Assembly: GCA_024734555.1 (NCBI GenBank)
Contig: JANPWX010019815.1
Location: forward strand, 948,501 to 1,012,500
DNA from: Trochalopteron elliotii
Taxonomy: Eukaryota > Chordata > Aves > Passeriformes > Leiothrichidae
Direction of reading: 5' to 3'
DNA: 64,000 bases
Position numbers and translations under genes: made by a program. The notes beneath the pieces were generated by a model. The model was not told the origin of the DNA. It worked only from the letters and a program-made list of their open reading frames with translations, and searched no databases. The first letter of the stretch is position 1, and every line of letters begins with the position of its first letter. Positions 36,641 to 49,900 of the stretch are shown one piece after another.

Positions 36641-36834
36641 TCTTCTTCCCATCCATATCTGCATGGATTTTCCGAGCCAAAAATCCAGTTTTATACACGG
36701 AAGCATTGGGGTCATGAGGGATGTCCAGGAACGGGTTATTTGAATTGCCAATCCGACTGACAGCCTTTGTCTGGTTCCCATTATCCTTTTCATCCGTACC
36801 ATCTGAGTGAGATTTTTTTTTCTCTTCTTCATCC
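36641..36834 (-). CDS. PSD3: PSD3 exon F: linker and start of PH domain
   Basis: The exon is 194 bp. Its first base G completes GTG (valine) from exon G, 64 codons follow, and a final A starts the threonine codon of exon E. It begins with an acidic and lysine-rich linker, DEEEKKKSHSDGTDEKDNGN, then QTKAVSRIGNSNNPFLDIPH and DPNASVYKTGFLARKIHADM, ending DGKK. The first part joins Sec7 to PH and is the most divergent stretch of the gene here; the second part opens the PH domain at about VYKTGFLARKIH. The acceptor is ttttaag with AG at 36835-36836, and the donor is gtgagt starting at 36640. The linker residues are close to but not identical with mammalian PSD3. Confidence 0.95.
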
Positions 36835-37725
36835 CTTAAAAAGCAATGAAAATCATGCATGAAGGATGGACTGACCCGCAAAGTTTCATTTCAGCAATTT
36901 TTGAACACTCCTTGTCGAAACATACCCCTCTCTTTATAGGGGGCCATATTTAGGGAGAAACGTAGAAATATATCAAAATGTAGACATATCACAGCAAAGC
37001 TTCAGTTCACCTACTTCACCAGCACAGGACACAGATTTACAATAAAGCCCAAATTTCCATTATTGTCTCAAAAGATAAGACTTCAAGAGTGTTCTGTGTC
37101 CTCCAACTTCACCTCTTTTTAATTCCACGTATTTGGGTGCTAAAATAGGAAATATCTGCCTGCTGGGTTCAGCTGAAAAATCCCCAATTTCTTCATGAGT
37201 TCACATGTAGATGAAAAGAATTAGAATACTACAGATCACTGTGGCTTACCCCTTAACTTAGCATATGAAACACAGATTCTATCTCTTTTTTCTTTATTTT
37301 CTTCTGCAGACTAGCATAAAATTAGTCATTTAAAAATAAAACTACACTAGGCGAATTATGTTATCTTTACTTTGGAAACAAAATGCTACTCAAAATGTTA
37401 CTTATTAGGGCAATGTATTCCACATAGCTCTTGGGGACAACAGTGCAAGTCACAAGCACTGCCTGACTAATAAATACCTTTTTGTTTGCCACAGGCAAAG
37501 GCTAAAAAGGACTAGGCAAACTAGAAAATAAAGGGTGTCCATCACAAGAGTAGGGCAACAGCTTTCAGAGAACAGGCCAGATTACCAAGTAGCCCTTCAT
37601 CCTTTGAAGTCTATATACATTCCCCTCCAGGTGACTAGGAAAGTTGTGTCAGGGAGTACGAGGGCTGTCACTGGGAAGTCGTGGTAGCAGCACTTCCTGA
37701 GACCAACATCTGATTTAAAAAAAAT

Positions 37726-37817
37726 TTATCATTTGAGCATAATGATGGCTAATATTGCCAACCCACTAAAATAAATTATCATTTGAGCATAATGATGGCT
37801 AATATTGCCAACCCACT
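37726..37817 (+). repeat. Perfect 42-bp tandem duplication, period 50
   Basis: The unit starts ttatcatttgagcataatga and ends tattgccaacccact. Copies at 37726-37767 and 37776-37817 are identical and separated by 8 A-rich bases (aaaataaa). A perfect match in intronic DNA suggests a young duplication. It lies in the intron between exons F and G. Confidence 0.9.
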
Positions 37818-38064
37818 GGGGGTGGACCTCAAGTTGCTGCATCTCACTGAACCCAGATGACTGACAGAGACAGCAAGCTCAAGCAGATCTTCCAAACACA
37901 TGTTTATGTTCAAAGGCATATATCATGTGAGGATTAGCAAGGCATGTATCATCTAGAAGCTCCTTTAAGGATTCACTTCTACCAAGGCTGCTTATGGGAA
38001 TGATCATTCAAAAAAATATCCTCCAAAAACTGCAGGCTACAGTAACAAATCTATCTCATCCTCA

Positions 38065-38438
38065 GCTCCTGCAAAGGAGGCTCATTATCACTCTCCACAG
38101 CTACTTGAAAGGAGGCTGTAGTCAGGTGGGGGCTGGCCTTTTTTCCCAGACAATCAGTGACAGGTTCAGAGGACACAGCCTGAAGCTGTGCCAGGGGAGG
38201 TTGAAGTTGGACATCAGGAGAGATTTCATCACTAAAGGGTGGATAAGCACTGGAACAAACTTCCCAAGGAGATGGTGGAGCCACCATCCCTGCAAGTGTT
38301 CAAGAAACAAACAGTTGTGGCACGTGGTGCCATGGTCTAGTTGAAAAGGTGATGTTTGGTCAAAGGTTCCACTTGATGATCTTGAAGGTCTTTTCCAAGC
38401 TAGATGGTTCCAAACAAAATGATTCTATGATTCTATGA
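38065..38438 (+). mobile_element. 5'-truncated CR1 LINE 3' end
   Basis: This copy is in plus orientation. It includes the C-terminal text tgaagctgtgccaggggagg, then gaagttggacatcaggagag, the run caaggagatggtggagccac and cccttgatgatc-like 3' UTR, and it ends in the tandem gattctatgattctatgaa, the 3' tail typical of bird CR1. It is about 370 bp long with no working open frame. The 5' boundary is approximate. Confidence 0.88.
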
Positions 38439-41400
38439 AATGGTCTTCATAGAATAACTTAGCCTAAGGAGGTAAAAGGGTAAGAGACTGGTTTCACAGC
38501 AAAGAAACCAAATCCAGAAACATGGGCACAGTATTAATGAACTCTGCAGTAGCAGGGAATGTTCCCAAGCATTTGACTTTGATCACCTCATATGAATTAT
38601 AGAAATATAGTCAAGGAAGTGCATCATATCTTCATGATGTTGTCTTCTAAGGTCTTCTAATTAAGAAGAACAAAACTTTTACTTGAAGATCCAATTCCTG
38701 CAAGGAAGAGCAGTCCCTGCATCTTTAGCCTACTGATATGTGCTTTCCCACTACAGCACAGAAAGTTCTACAAACATTTTTCATTAGTCAAAGCAATAAG
38801 GACTTCTTCAAGTACGCTTTAGTTGAAGCCCTCTCCCAGTTGAAAAAGTGTAGGCATTTCTGACAACTTTGCTTGTCCCCACCCTTCACGGGTCCACTAC
38901 ACTCACTAGCTGCTGCTAAGTCTGAACCACTGTGTGTTATGTGTTTCTTAGATGTATGTCCATTCCAGAAGCAAATTCTCTCAACATGAGTCTGAGGCAC
39001 TTACTCCAGACTAAAATCTCTCAAAGGGCATATGCATGCAGACTGATTTGTCACACAGAAGTGCCTTGTGAGTTCTGGGATTTCAGCCAAGGACACAGCA
39101 GATTTCTCCTTGTCAGCAGAGACCAAATGCAGTAAAAGGCTTAACACTTTTTTGGAATAAGCTATCTCCTTTGGAGCTATGAGAGTGAATTACTGTATAC
39201 TAATCAATTGTCCTGTGGGAATATACTAGTGCCCTTAACCAAGCAGCTACAGTGGTGTGATGAGCAATCCTGTGGGGATCCTGGACACCACTAAGAGCTG
39301 GAGGCAGTGCTCTTAAACTCAGCACTTCTAGGGCAGCTGTTAAAACAGGAATTCCTCAAAAGACATGGTGGAAAGGACAAAATAGCATCTGCTGTAACGA
39401 CTGCTGGCAGTGGTGAACAAAAATTTAACTGGTCTTTTGTTCTATCATGAAAATAGGACATCTTTAACACCCAGAAGCTTCAGGCATTTCTGAGAGCTGA
39501 GTGCTCTGACAATATGGACGAGGGTAAGATGCACAAGTCCGTCTGCAACAGGCAATGAAGGGAGACAGAGAGGCAAGAAGGACTCATTACAAACAAGAAG
39601 TGAATGAAAACCAGGGGATCCTGGACTCATTTACTCAAATACTCCATGTTACTTCAGTAATCAAACATAAGAAGAAAGCAAGATGATTCGGAGGAATGTC
39701 AAAGTAGCAAAAAAAGTTCAGTATATCAACGTTCAGAATGTCAGAGTTCAGCAAAAAAAGCATTAGCTTTCCTCAGGTATCTTCCAAAGCTGGATGCATA
39801 GATAGGTCCCAAATACTGTTTATCAGGTATTTAACAATTTGAGCTTACTTCTAGCAAGCCGTTAGGGTACTTTTGCAAGAAAGAACTGCAGAGAATTCAG
39901 GGGGCCTCTGGGTAACTTAAACCTGAAATCTTTGTTTGAAACCCTAGACTGTGGGGAATGTGACTACCTGCCCATCCTCAGATGGCTCTCACAGATCATC
40001 CATGTGCTGTAACATTCCCAGTGTGAAGGCCTCCAGTGATGTGGGTAAGAGTCAGTGGGTGGCCATCACTGTGCAGGTATGTTCAGAGTCGTGGATGTGG
40101 TGTCACACAGGCATAGCTCAGGTCCTTTTAAAGGGCAGTACCACTGCTTCGCTCTCCCATTTCACACAGGACATAGCACAACCATTGTGCCTTTAGGGGG
40201 AAAAAAACCCTCAATGGTTCCAAAACACCTTTCAGTAGGCAAACCATCATCATGAGGGTTAAATTAGGGTTACAGAAGTCTTATGAGATTTTCCGCCCCT
40301 GATCAGCAGAGGAAGATCATTCCCTGCTCTGGAATGCTCTGGAAGCAATTCCTTTGGCATCTTTCTCAGCGGGAGGAGAGAAAAAAAAGAGAACCAGGTT
40401 GAGTAGCACCTGATCCTGCCCTAAAACCAATCAAGAATATGCAAACGGCAAACATCCTAGAACTTGGGAGACAAAAGTTAATTATAATAGGGAGGGATTT
40501 CTCAGTCTGACCTAGAAAAAGGTGAATTTCAGCACAGATGTCTTTATAACTACCCTGATTTCAGCATCACAGTTTAATTTGGCAGCTTCTCTTTCCCACC
40601 ATCACAATCTGAATGACCTGTTTTGTTTTGGCTGAAAGGAGATAATTTTTCAGTGTAGTCCATAAAAACAAAAAAAAAGAATATACCATGTCCCTGTAAA
40701 CTTCTCTGGATAGAGAAGTGTATAATTGGCTAGTTAAACTGATTCTCCTGAAAACTACACTGTTCTGCTGAGAGGAGGCTTTTGGGACACAACTGGCTCA
40801 AATGCAGCCATTTGGCTTTAGCAATTTTGTAAGCAGTGCTTTGGGAGTTCATATATTAATTCTAGATCACCTATTTTAAGATGATGATTTTTTTATTCCC
40901 ATTACCTTCAACAGTAAACAGACACAGTATTACAAACAAAACAAAACAATAAAGGCCACCATGACATTTCCATGTAGACATCATGCAAATAAAACATATT
41001 TAGTTCTGGCACCTTTGTAATCAAATGGATTTTTCTTTTTCAGCTTAAAGCTGACAATGATCACTGTGAAAGCCAAACAATGAGTAACACCTAAAAATCT
41101 TGGGATATAGTATTATACACAGTGAAGGGATGTTAGGAGGCCAGGCAATCTACCTCTTTGCTTTATGGCTGGTTCTCTTCCTAACCCATTCCAGACAGAA
41201 CAACCAGTTCACAAAACCCTCAAATGAAAGTGTTTCTTTAGTTTATCCAGGCAAAGATGTGCCTTGGTTTAAATTGATAGAAAACATTTTTAAAGGTTGA
41301 GTTCAAATTTCCCTTATTTCAAATTTAAGCCCATCCACAGCGGACATGAAGAACAGTTTCACTCCTTTGGGGCTTGCAGTGTGGAGCAGAAGTGTGCTTT

Positions 41401-43902
41401 CAGGATTCCACATTCAACAGTTCAGTGTAAATTCCAGGTCAGATCTCTTTATTTTACAGATTATGGTATGTGATTCACTTTTAACTTTGTGGAGAACTTG
41501 AACCAGGCACTACTGCAGAAGAAGAGCTGTAACGCAATTCCCTCTTCAGAGCTGTACTCATCCTTTCCTGTTCAAAAAGGATAAATGAACACTCCTACTG
41601 AAAGTCTCTGGAGAACATCTGCTGATTAAGGTGTCACTTCTCGTGATTACAAAATTGAAGTCAATGGTAGCCTTTTCCTTGCATGGGCTTTGGATCAGAC
41701 TATAATTCTACTGGAAATGTACTGCAAACTGTTTAAGATGATAACACACCTAGCTCACAACTAGCCGGATAAGGACTGGACTAGAGTCTTTCCCCATCTT
41801 ATGTTTCACCATTACCCTTTCCTGCCTATGGACTTACTGATAGCCACTAATCCACTAAATAATGTACTTCCAGAGCAGCTCTTAAACCTTTGCTTAGCTC
41901 ATGAGTGTCTTAGATCCTCAGAGGATTTCTGAGTGGAGGAAAGGCATTCCTTTGAAATGCCAGCATTGCAGGAGAGCTTATACTGGGGTTTGCAGTTCTA
42001 TCTTCACCTTTGCCTTACCTCCCACTTCTTACCCTCCCAAGTGCATCAGGGAAGCAAAGAAATAATCTTTGAAAGGGAGAGACGATTTTCTTTGGTCCCA
42101 TCAGAACAAAACTGACCATGTCTCCTTCCCATTCAGCTTCCTCTGCAGATCACAACAGTAAAGCAGAAGAGTTATGTGCTTCCTTGCTAAAACTCAGGCA
42201 GCCCAGGGCTTCTTGGGTTTATTACTTTATACCAACCACACATCTCTATAAAAACAAAGAGAAATATCTTCACACTCCCTCTTCCAGTCAGTACTCTCAG
42301 CTCTAAAGGTTCTGACTATGCCCAGAATGAGCTTTGTTTCTCACAATGGAAATTAATTGTACCATCAGTCCTAGCTATATGTCAGTCTCAGACTGGAACA
42401 GACAACTGGCACCTTTGAGCATTCTCGTGTAAGAAGGTAGCTTTATATCTACCCAAAGCCTTATTTAAGAAGGAGTCTGAACTATCCCTCTTCCAGACTG
42501 CTTGGAATTTTCCCTCAAACAAAGGACATGGACTAGACTGTGTAAATGCCAAAGCAGTTACCACGTATACAGGACCAAGATCTCATAAATCACCTCGACT
42601 GAGGTTCACAGGAGCAGAGCCAGTTCCCACCTGGAGGCTGCCCAAGTGTATTACACACGGTATGGTCTCTTGGCAAGAGCTGGAGGAAAATTCTGACATT
42701 GAGAAAGTCATATAATGGATTCTGCTGGTTCTAAAGCACCTGTGACAGTGTCTGGCAAACAGCTTTGGTGTGACATGTAAGATTCACACAGCATGTTCCA
42801 GGTCCAAGACACAGTCTGTGAAAATGTCTCCCACCATGACTTTTAATGCTCATCAGAGATGGCACTTCTTACTGATTCCCATTAATAGCACACCTTCTTT
42901 ACTACTCTGACATCACCTAACACATTCCTGAACTGAGACAGCAATCCCACTTGGAACCAGCTGTCCTTGTGAGGCTACACACCCTGACAAGAAATTTGTT
43001 TGCAGATAAGGAACTTGAAACAATGAAGATCAGAAGCCACTGGACCTGCAAGACCTATGGCAGTTGCTAGAACTTCCAGCACAAGAGCTGCAGGAGCCTG
43101 CATTCCAGACATACATTGTTCCCAAGAAGGTGAGGTTTCAGATATGTAAATATATGCAGGCAAATAGCTTTATATAGCTAAAATATATAAAATACATAAT
43201 TTTCTATTTTATACCAAAATCCACTGTGGCAAGTGGCAAAATCAAAAAGGAGGCACTTCTACCCTTTCCTGGCATACCTAGACCACATGAAACCTAAGCA
43301 CAGAGAAATGTCAGTTTAACACAATCAGAAATTGAAGCTTTTTTTTGTCTGCAGCATTTACATAGTTACCAAGTGTTAGCTTGTCAAAAGCAACTAAGGA
43401 TAGGAGGGAGTGATATCAGACTTTGTCCAATTTATCATCTTACACATTAGGTTGTTGTCAAGTTATCCATAGTTAATCAGGAGACAAACCAAGACAATAA
43501 ACCAACAGCAGGAAACTCAATCCAAGAAGTGTGTTTCTATTCAGCGGTTCTGACACAATGAACAGAAAGATAAAGGGAGACGTCAACTTCTATTTTATTT
43601 ATGCAGTCATAGAACAACAGAGGATTTAATTTCTCTCTTTTCAGGCTGAAGTTTCCTACTAAATGAAATGTCCTCTTTCCTTACAAATGCAGTTGGCTCC
43701 TATCATTAACTCCTCTTGCTGGAGAAACAGATGAGGCTATATTGCCAGGTCATTCATTAGCAAAAAAGCAAACTCATTATGTACACTGGCTATCTTCTAT
43801 AGGCTTTGGAGCCCACACAGACAGTGACAAAGGACATATAAACAGATTACTACACAGGTACTATTGTTAAACTTCTAGTTTCTGCAATCGAAGTATACTT
43901 AC

Positions 43903-43946
43903 ACTGCCCATTCCAACTTCTCATTCTTGATGGAATTGTAGAGGGC
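43903..43946 (-). CDS. PSD3: PSD3 exon G: 44-bp exon, last helix of Sec7
   Basis: This small exon reads ALYNSIKNEKLEWA and then GT, which with the G of exon F makes valine, giving EWA-V-DEEEKKK. This is the conserved C-terminal end of the EFA6 Sec7 domain, where the preceding residues would normally be a KELLK- or KDLLK-type stretch. The acceptor is ccctatgcag (AG at 43947-43948) after a pyrimidine-rich run, and the donor is gtaagt starting at 43902. Its 5' phase is 0, so it can accept either the upstream Sec7 exon of the full-length form or the phase-0 end of the alternative exon at 54.2 kb. I did not find the upstream Sec7 exon in the window. Confidence 0.93.
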
Positions 43947-46900
43947 CTGCATAGGGAGAGAAATGAGATGGAATTATTGTTTGACCTCTCCTACACATAT
44001 ATTAATATGTTTAGGAAAGATACCCAGCTAGTATCTGTAAGCATGCGGTCTCTGATCCAGAAAATCCCATATCTGTTAATGGCAGTGTGAGAATCTTCAG
44101 CAGAAATTTCACCTAAGAAAAAAATACTGAGTGCATGTTTAGAGATTACGGTAATTTTCTCAAGCATGTTTTCTGCGGTTTGTGGTTTGTGCCTTTTTAA
44201 GAACAGAGAATCATGGAATATCCATGGCAGGGACCTTAAGACCATCTAGTTCCAACACTCCTGCCATGGGCAGAAACACCTTTCACTAGGTCAGGTTGCT
44301 CAGAGCCCCGTCCAACCTGGCCTTGAACACTTCCAGGGATGGGCATCTACAACTTCTCTGGGCAACCTGTTCCAGTGCCTCACCATGCTCATAGTAAAGA
44401 ATTCTTCCTAACATACAGTCTAAACCTATTCTATTTCAGTCTGAAGCCATTGTCCCTTGTCTTTTCCTTACATGCACTTGTAAAAACTACTTGCAGGCTG
44501 CCTTCAGGGACTGGAAGACCGCAATTAGGTCACCCTTTGGCCTTCTCTTCTCCAGGCTGAACAATCACAATTTTCTCAGCCTGTCCTCATAGGAAATGTG
44601 GTCAATTCACCTAACCACCTTGGTGTCCCTGTTCTGGACTCACTCCAACAGTTCCATGTCCTTCCTGTGCTGGGACCCCAGAGCTGGATGCAGGGTTCCA
44701 GGTAGGATCTCACCAGAGCAGAGCAGAGGGGCAGAATCCCTTGCCTCCCCTGCTGCCCCACGCTGCTTTGGATGCAGCCCAAAGCTTCCTGGGCTGAGAG
44801 TGCCCATGGCTGGGTCATGTCCAACCTCTCACCCACCAGCACCCCCAAGTCCTTCTCCCCAGGGCTGCTCTCCATCTGTTCATCCCCCGCCCGTGTTGAT
44901 ACCAGAGGTTGCTCTGACCCAGGTACAGAAACTTGCACTTGGTCTTGTAAAATTTCGTGAGATTCCCATGCACCCACTTTTCTATCTTGTCCAGGTCACT
45001 CTGGATGCCATCTCATCCTTCAGCTGGGTGTCATCTGCAGATTTGCTGAGGGTGCATTTGATCCCTTCATCCATGTCATTAATGAAGACATTAAATAGCA
45101 CTGATCCCCATATGAACCTGAGGGACACCACTTGTCACTGACATTTATCAGGACACTGAGCCATTGAACACTACCTTCTGGATGCGACCATCCAACCACT
45201 TTCTTATCCATCTAACAGTCCATGCATAAAATCCATCTCTCTGCAATTTAGATACAGGCATGTTGTGAGGAACTCTATCAAAGGCTTTACAGAAATCCAG
45301 ATGTGTAGCCCTTCCCTTGTCCACTAACATGGTCACTCCATCATTCAAGGCCACTGGGTTGGTCTGGCAGGACTTGCCCTTGGTGAAGTTGTGCTGGCTC
45401 TCTTGAATCACCTCCCTGTTCTCCAAGTGCCTTAGCGCAGCTTCTAGGAGGATCTGTACCATGATTGCCCAGGCACATGGTGAGGCTGGGAGGTCCCTGG
45501 TTGCCACAGTTTTCCCTTCTGCCCTTTTAGAAGATAGGTACAATGTTTCCCCTCTTACAATCACTTGGGACTTCACCATACAACAGTGAATTCATTACTA
45601 AGGTGACTTTACAAATACCATGGAGATCGGCTTGACAACTACATCAGCCAATTCCCTCAGGACTCTGGGATACTACTAATTGGTTCTAATAGACTTAGCT
45701 ACATTTTAGCTCCTCAGGTAGTCATGAACCTCAGTTTTACTTAACTTTGCAAAAGCCACAAGACTATAGCCTTGAAATCCAAGGTTCAGTCCTATTCCTG
45801 ACACCCAATGACACCTTTTTGTCAAAGACTTTAATAGGGACTTCAAGATTCCACCATATGGGCCAATCCATGAAAATCTGCCCGAATGGACATCCAAACT
45901 CCCTGAGCCTCAGAGATCCCTGAATGCTTTCCCAGTCACACACCTAAACATAAACATATTCAGTTTCTAAGTACAAAACAGAAAATTAATGTTAAGCAAC
46001 TTTTGTGCTTGAAGATCACGATCTTGGACTGCTGTGCACTAAGAGCATTCCTCTTTCAATTGATAGGAAAGGTGCCCAGTAGGTTTGACACCAAAGGTAA
46101 CAGTTCTGGTTTTGATACAAGCCTGGAAAGAAAAGGGTCTGAAACGTGACTTAAGAGTGGGTGAGTATCAGACAGCTGGGATGGATTTTTTTTGAAAGTA
46201 CATATATCAGTTGGATAAGTATGCATTATTTCAGCCCTCCAGGAGCTAATATATACAATGGTCAAACCCCTGGTATTACTACAAGCTAATGGAGTTCTTC
46301 AAACAGGTCACTTAAGTGAAGTATTTTGGTATGGAATGTCCCTGATTCTCACACGCATAACGCGCATTTGTAATTCACCTTATATACATAGCTAGATTTA
46401 CTCCCTCTGGCACATAACTCCTACACAGCCTCAAAATATGTTAACGTGTAGAAGAACTGTTGATGCACATGATTAGCAAAAAGTAGCATATCAAGTATGA
46501 ACAAGCCTGAAAATCACATACTATAATAACTATGACATAATGCTCAACAGAAACAGTAACATTTAGACAGCTTTAATGCTGACCCAAACCAAAAATAATT
46601 TGGAAACTGGAGAATTGAAATTAGTCTTGTGCATATGCCACAGCTGAATTCACATGAGCAATACCATGAGCACATCCCACTCTTCATCCTGTCATCCACT
46701 GGCTCCTTTCTGAATCTGGAAGTCTTATTTGAAGATCCTTAATATCGGCTCTGTGGAAATCTGGCTTAACTGAACCATAGGTCAAACATTATGGTGGTAT
46801 AATTCACCTCATGCTGATGCTACACAGGCAAACTCTTGGCCACAATGCTCCAAGAAAATAGCTTTCTCAGAGCAATACAACAGATATGAACACCAGGAAT

Positions 46901-49900
46901 AATCATGCCTCATCCCACTGACAGTGAGCTAGCAAAGAGAGGGGCTTACCACTAACTGAGCTTCACTGTGTCATTCAGAGGAATACAAAGAAGTATTTCC
47001 AAGTCTGGAGTTTTCACTATTTCTATAGAACCTATCATCTCTGAAGCTGTATAAGGAGCTCTGAACCAAAGGCAAATAGCCAGAGGTAAACGGATGGGCA
47101 TTTCTGGCATTTTGTAGGCACTTGCTTGATTCTCACGTGAAAGTTATCAAGAATTTTTAAGACCACTCTGCAGAAAGAAAGCAAAAGAAAGAGTTATTAT
47201 TTCTCCTGCCAGTTCAGCAGAATTAGACACAACTCCATTTCTGTACACAAACCGATTTTGTGTACAGAAAAATGTACAAAATTGGTGCTGTTTCCTGCAG
47301 TCACCGAGCATTTCTTACACGATTTGGCCAAAGGCCCCATCTTATTCTTCGACTTGTTCTTTTCTTTCTGATATGACTAAAATATTCTCTTACATTTTGA
47401 GCCAGAAAATTACTTCCAAATACAAAGTGAAGAGGCTGCGTACTTCCTCTCCAGTTGCCTCCCCAGTTTTTCACAAGTAGTATTTTTTTCCTCATCTACC
47501 TGAATGAGTTTAAGAAACAGCAAAAACCTGGCTTGAGGGAACACATTTGTTGCTCTCTGGCCCAAATGCCTACAAGATCGGGTCAAAACCTCTGAAAATT
47601 AACACCTGCCCTGTGCAGGTTTTTATGAGATTTCACTGCTAAGCACATCTCTAGGGATCACTGCAGCCAAAGAGCAGAATACACAAAAGCAGCAGTCCAG
47701 ATTAGTGCAGGGATAACAGATGCCCCCGGCTTTTGCCTTGCGAAAAGAGAGCTTGTTTGTCCCAACCTTTACTAATGAGCCAGACATTGTCTTCCTTCTT
47801 TAGAGAGTAACAGACACCAACCCAGTCACGGGGCACACATCTGACTAAGGACACAGTGTCCCCCACAGACCATCAAACAGAGACTGTCAAAAAGTTTCTG
47901 GTATTTATGAAACAGAAAGAAAAGTGTAGAGACTATGCACAGCCTGGGCAGCAGTATACAGGGTATATTTTGTGTGTCTACCAGGCATGTTCACTGAGAC
48001 CTCAACCCAGGGACGCAAATACATGAGTTCTCACGCCTATCCCCCCAGCCTACCTCTCTGACAAGAGACTGCAGCGAGGCTTTGCACTTGCTGCTGGACT
48101 CACCACCACCCTTTCAGAGCTACTTTATGTCACCTCTCCAAAACAGTTTATACTTTAACATTTTTCTGATGTCTACCTGGGCTCTCATATGTTCCAGAGA
48201 AGCAAAATTTCCTCCTGCCGTGTTTTGCAACCAGAAGCATGCATGTACAACACAGCACCTGCTCTTCTGATTTACTTCATGGCTATTCCCCAAGGCCCTG
48301 ATTCAGACAGCAGCTCTTTTCAATAGACATTTCTCCAGAGTATGACTAAATCAAACAAACTTGGAGACAAGAACATAAATACTTCACTAAATTGCAACAA
48401 AGCTCATCAGAGATTATGGCGTGGTCATGAGTTTCATTGTATTTAGCTAGCTGCAAGGACAGATTTTATTAACTCGTGTTTTCTCTCTGGGAAATAAAAA
48501 AAGAAAAAAAAAGAAAAAAAGCTCTCATTTAAAGCAGTCTTACAGATTGACAACCACCACCAGCTCCTACCTGCTAACCTGGGAAGTGTTTGGCAAATTT
48601 GCTATGTAAGCCAGAAAATAAGAAGTTGAACTACAGCAGTGAATGACAGAATGAATATTACACAGGTGTCATCTTCCAAGATGGACTGATACCAGTCAGA
48701 AAGTGGAAAGACATTCTATCTCTTTTCTCACCCAAGGCTACTCTAGACAGGATCCAAACCACCAGACACCAACTACTCAGCAGTGTCTGACTTCAGTGCT
48801 TTGACTTTTTATCCCTATTACCCAGAACACAAAGACCTACTCCTTAAAGCTTTACAGCTTTCCCCTTTCTGATAAGAGTTGATCTCCAGGTCCACCACAC
48901 TGCAAGCCTTGCACGGCTTGAGGTGTAAGCTCCTTGTAAGCTCCTTGGAAAAACAAGTGCAATTTTGAAGGCAGAATAAAAGAAACTGACTCCTGCATAA
49001 AACAGAACAGTAGGCAAAATCCTAGGTACTTTCCTTGTTTTAACTCCAATGCTGTTTCCCACAGCTCCAATTTGACCCCTAGAAGACTGCAGTGTAAAAA
49101 AAAGTGAGATTTGTTATGTGTTTGTGGGATTTTTTTGTAATTGTTCATAAACTAGGCAAGAAACACTTTGCTTTTTAAGTGGAAGGCTGTAACTCTAAAA
49201 AACTGCTGAATTCCACCTCCATTTCCCCTTTGGTAAGCAAGTAGGTACGCAAGAACCCCAGATTTTCACAAGGTCTCACTAGCTGGTACTCTTATTCCAA
49301 CTGGAAAAAAAACGCCAAACTATGGAGAGAATGCTTCTGGAAACTCCTGTTTATTTTACAAAGCTAGCAAGGGAAAAAAGGTCATTCACCACCCTCACCT
49401 TCCTCAAAATCTTGTCACATGCACGAACTGCTGGACCCATTTAAAGAGGCTGCTCTTGTCACTCGCATGCTGCCAGTGATGCTGTGAGTCAGCCTCTGCA
49501 TGCAGAAGCAGTGCACAAAAGAAAGGCACAACCAGGTGTGTACACAGGGACAAAGAGATAGAAAATTACCCACACACTGAGAGTGGTAAATAAACTAAGT
49601 TACAAGTAGGCATAGGGCCCCCAAAGCCTGGCCAGTGGGGTGCAAGATGCTTGAAGAGATTCCAAAGCACTGTACAATTCCTCCCCTCAAAGAGCAACAT
49701 AGGGCCAGCTCTTGAAGCTAGCTACTGACTTTCTGTTTGCACTAGCCCATGCAGAAATGCCTGCCAAGAGGAAAGGAATGCACCACACATTTTTTACACC
49801 TGCTCCACGCATAGCAGAGGAGCCAGAAACACCTGCTGTGAGGCAGCAAATAGGCAAAACCAAAACTAAGTTCATAGAGACAGCACAGATGACCCAAACT

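Larger units (their letters stand above)
36835..43902 (-). other. PSD3 intron between exons F and G
   Basis: This 7.1-kb intron has gtaagt donor and tttttaag acceptor. It holds the 42-bp tandem duplication at 37.7 kb and the CR1 end at 38.1-38.4 kb. From 38.5 to 43.9 kb nothing is recognised. Confidence 0.85.

Noticed and set aside
44596..45141. Plus-strand 181-codon open frame, the longest in the window
   Set aside because: It is the antisense of the CR1 copy at 44.2-45.7 kb; the real signal is CR1 reverse-transcriptase text on the minus strand.
47301..47495. Minus-strand lysine- and arginine-rich 64-codon frame tested as a Sec7 exon
   Set aside because: None of the Sec7 signature residues are present and the borders lack matching splice sites.
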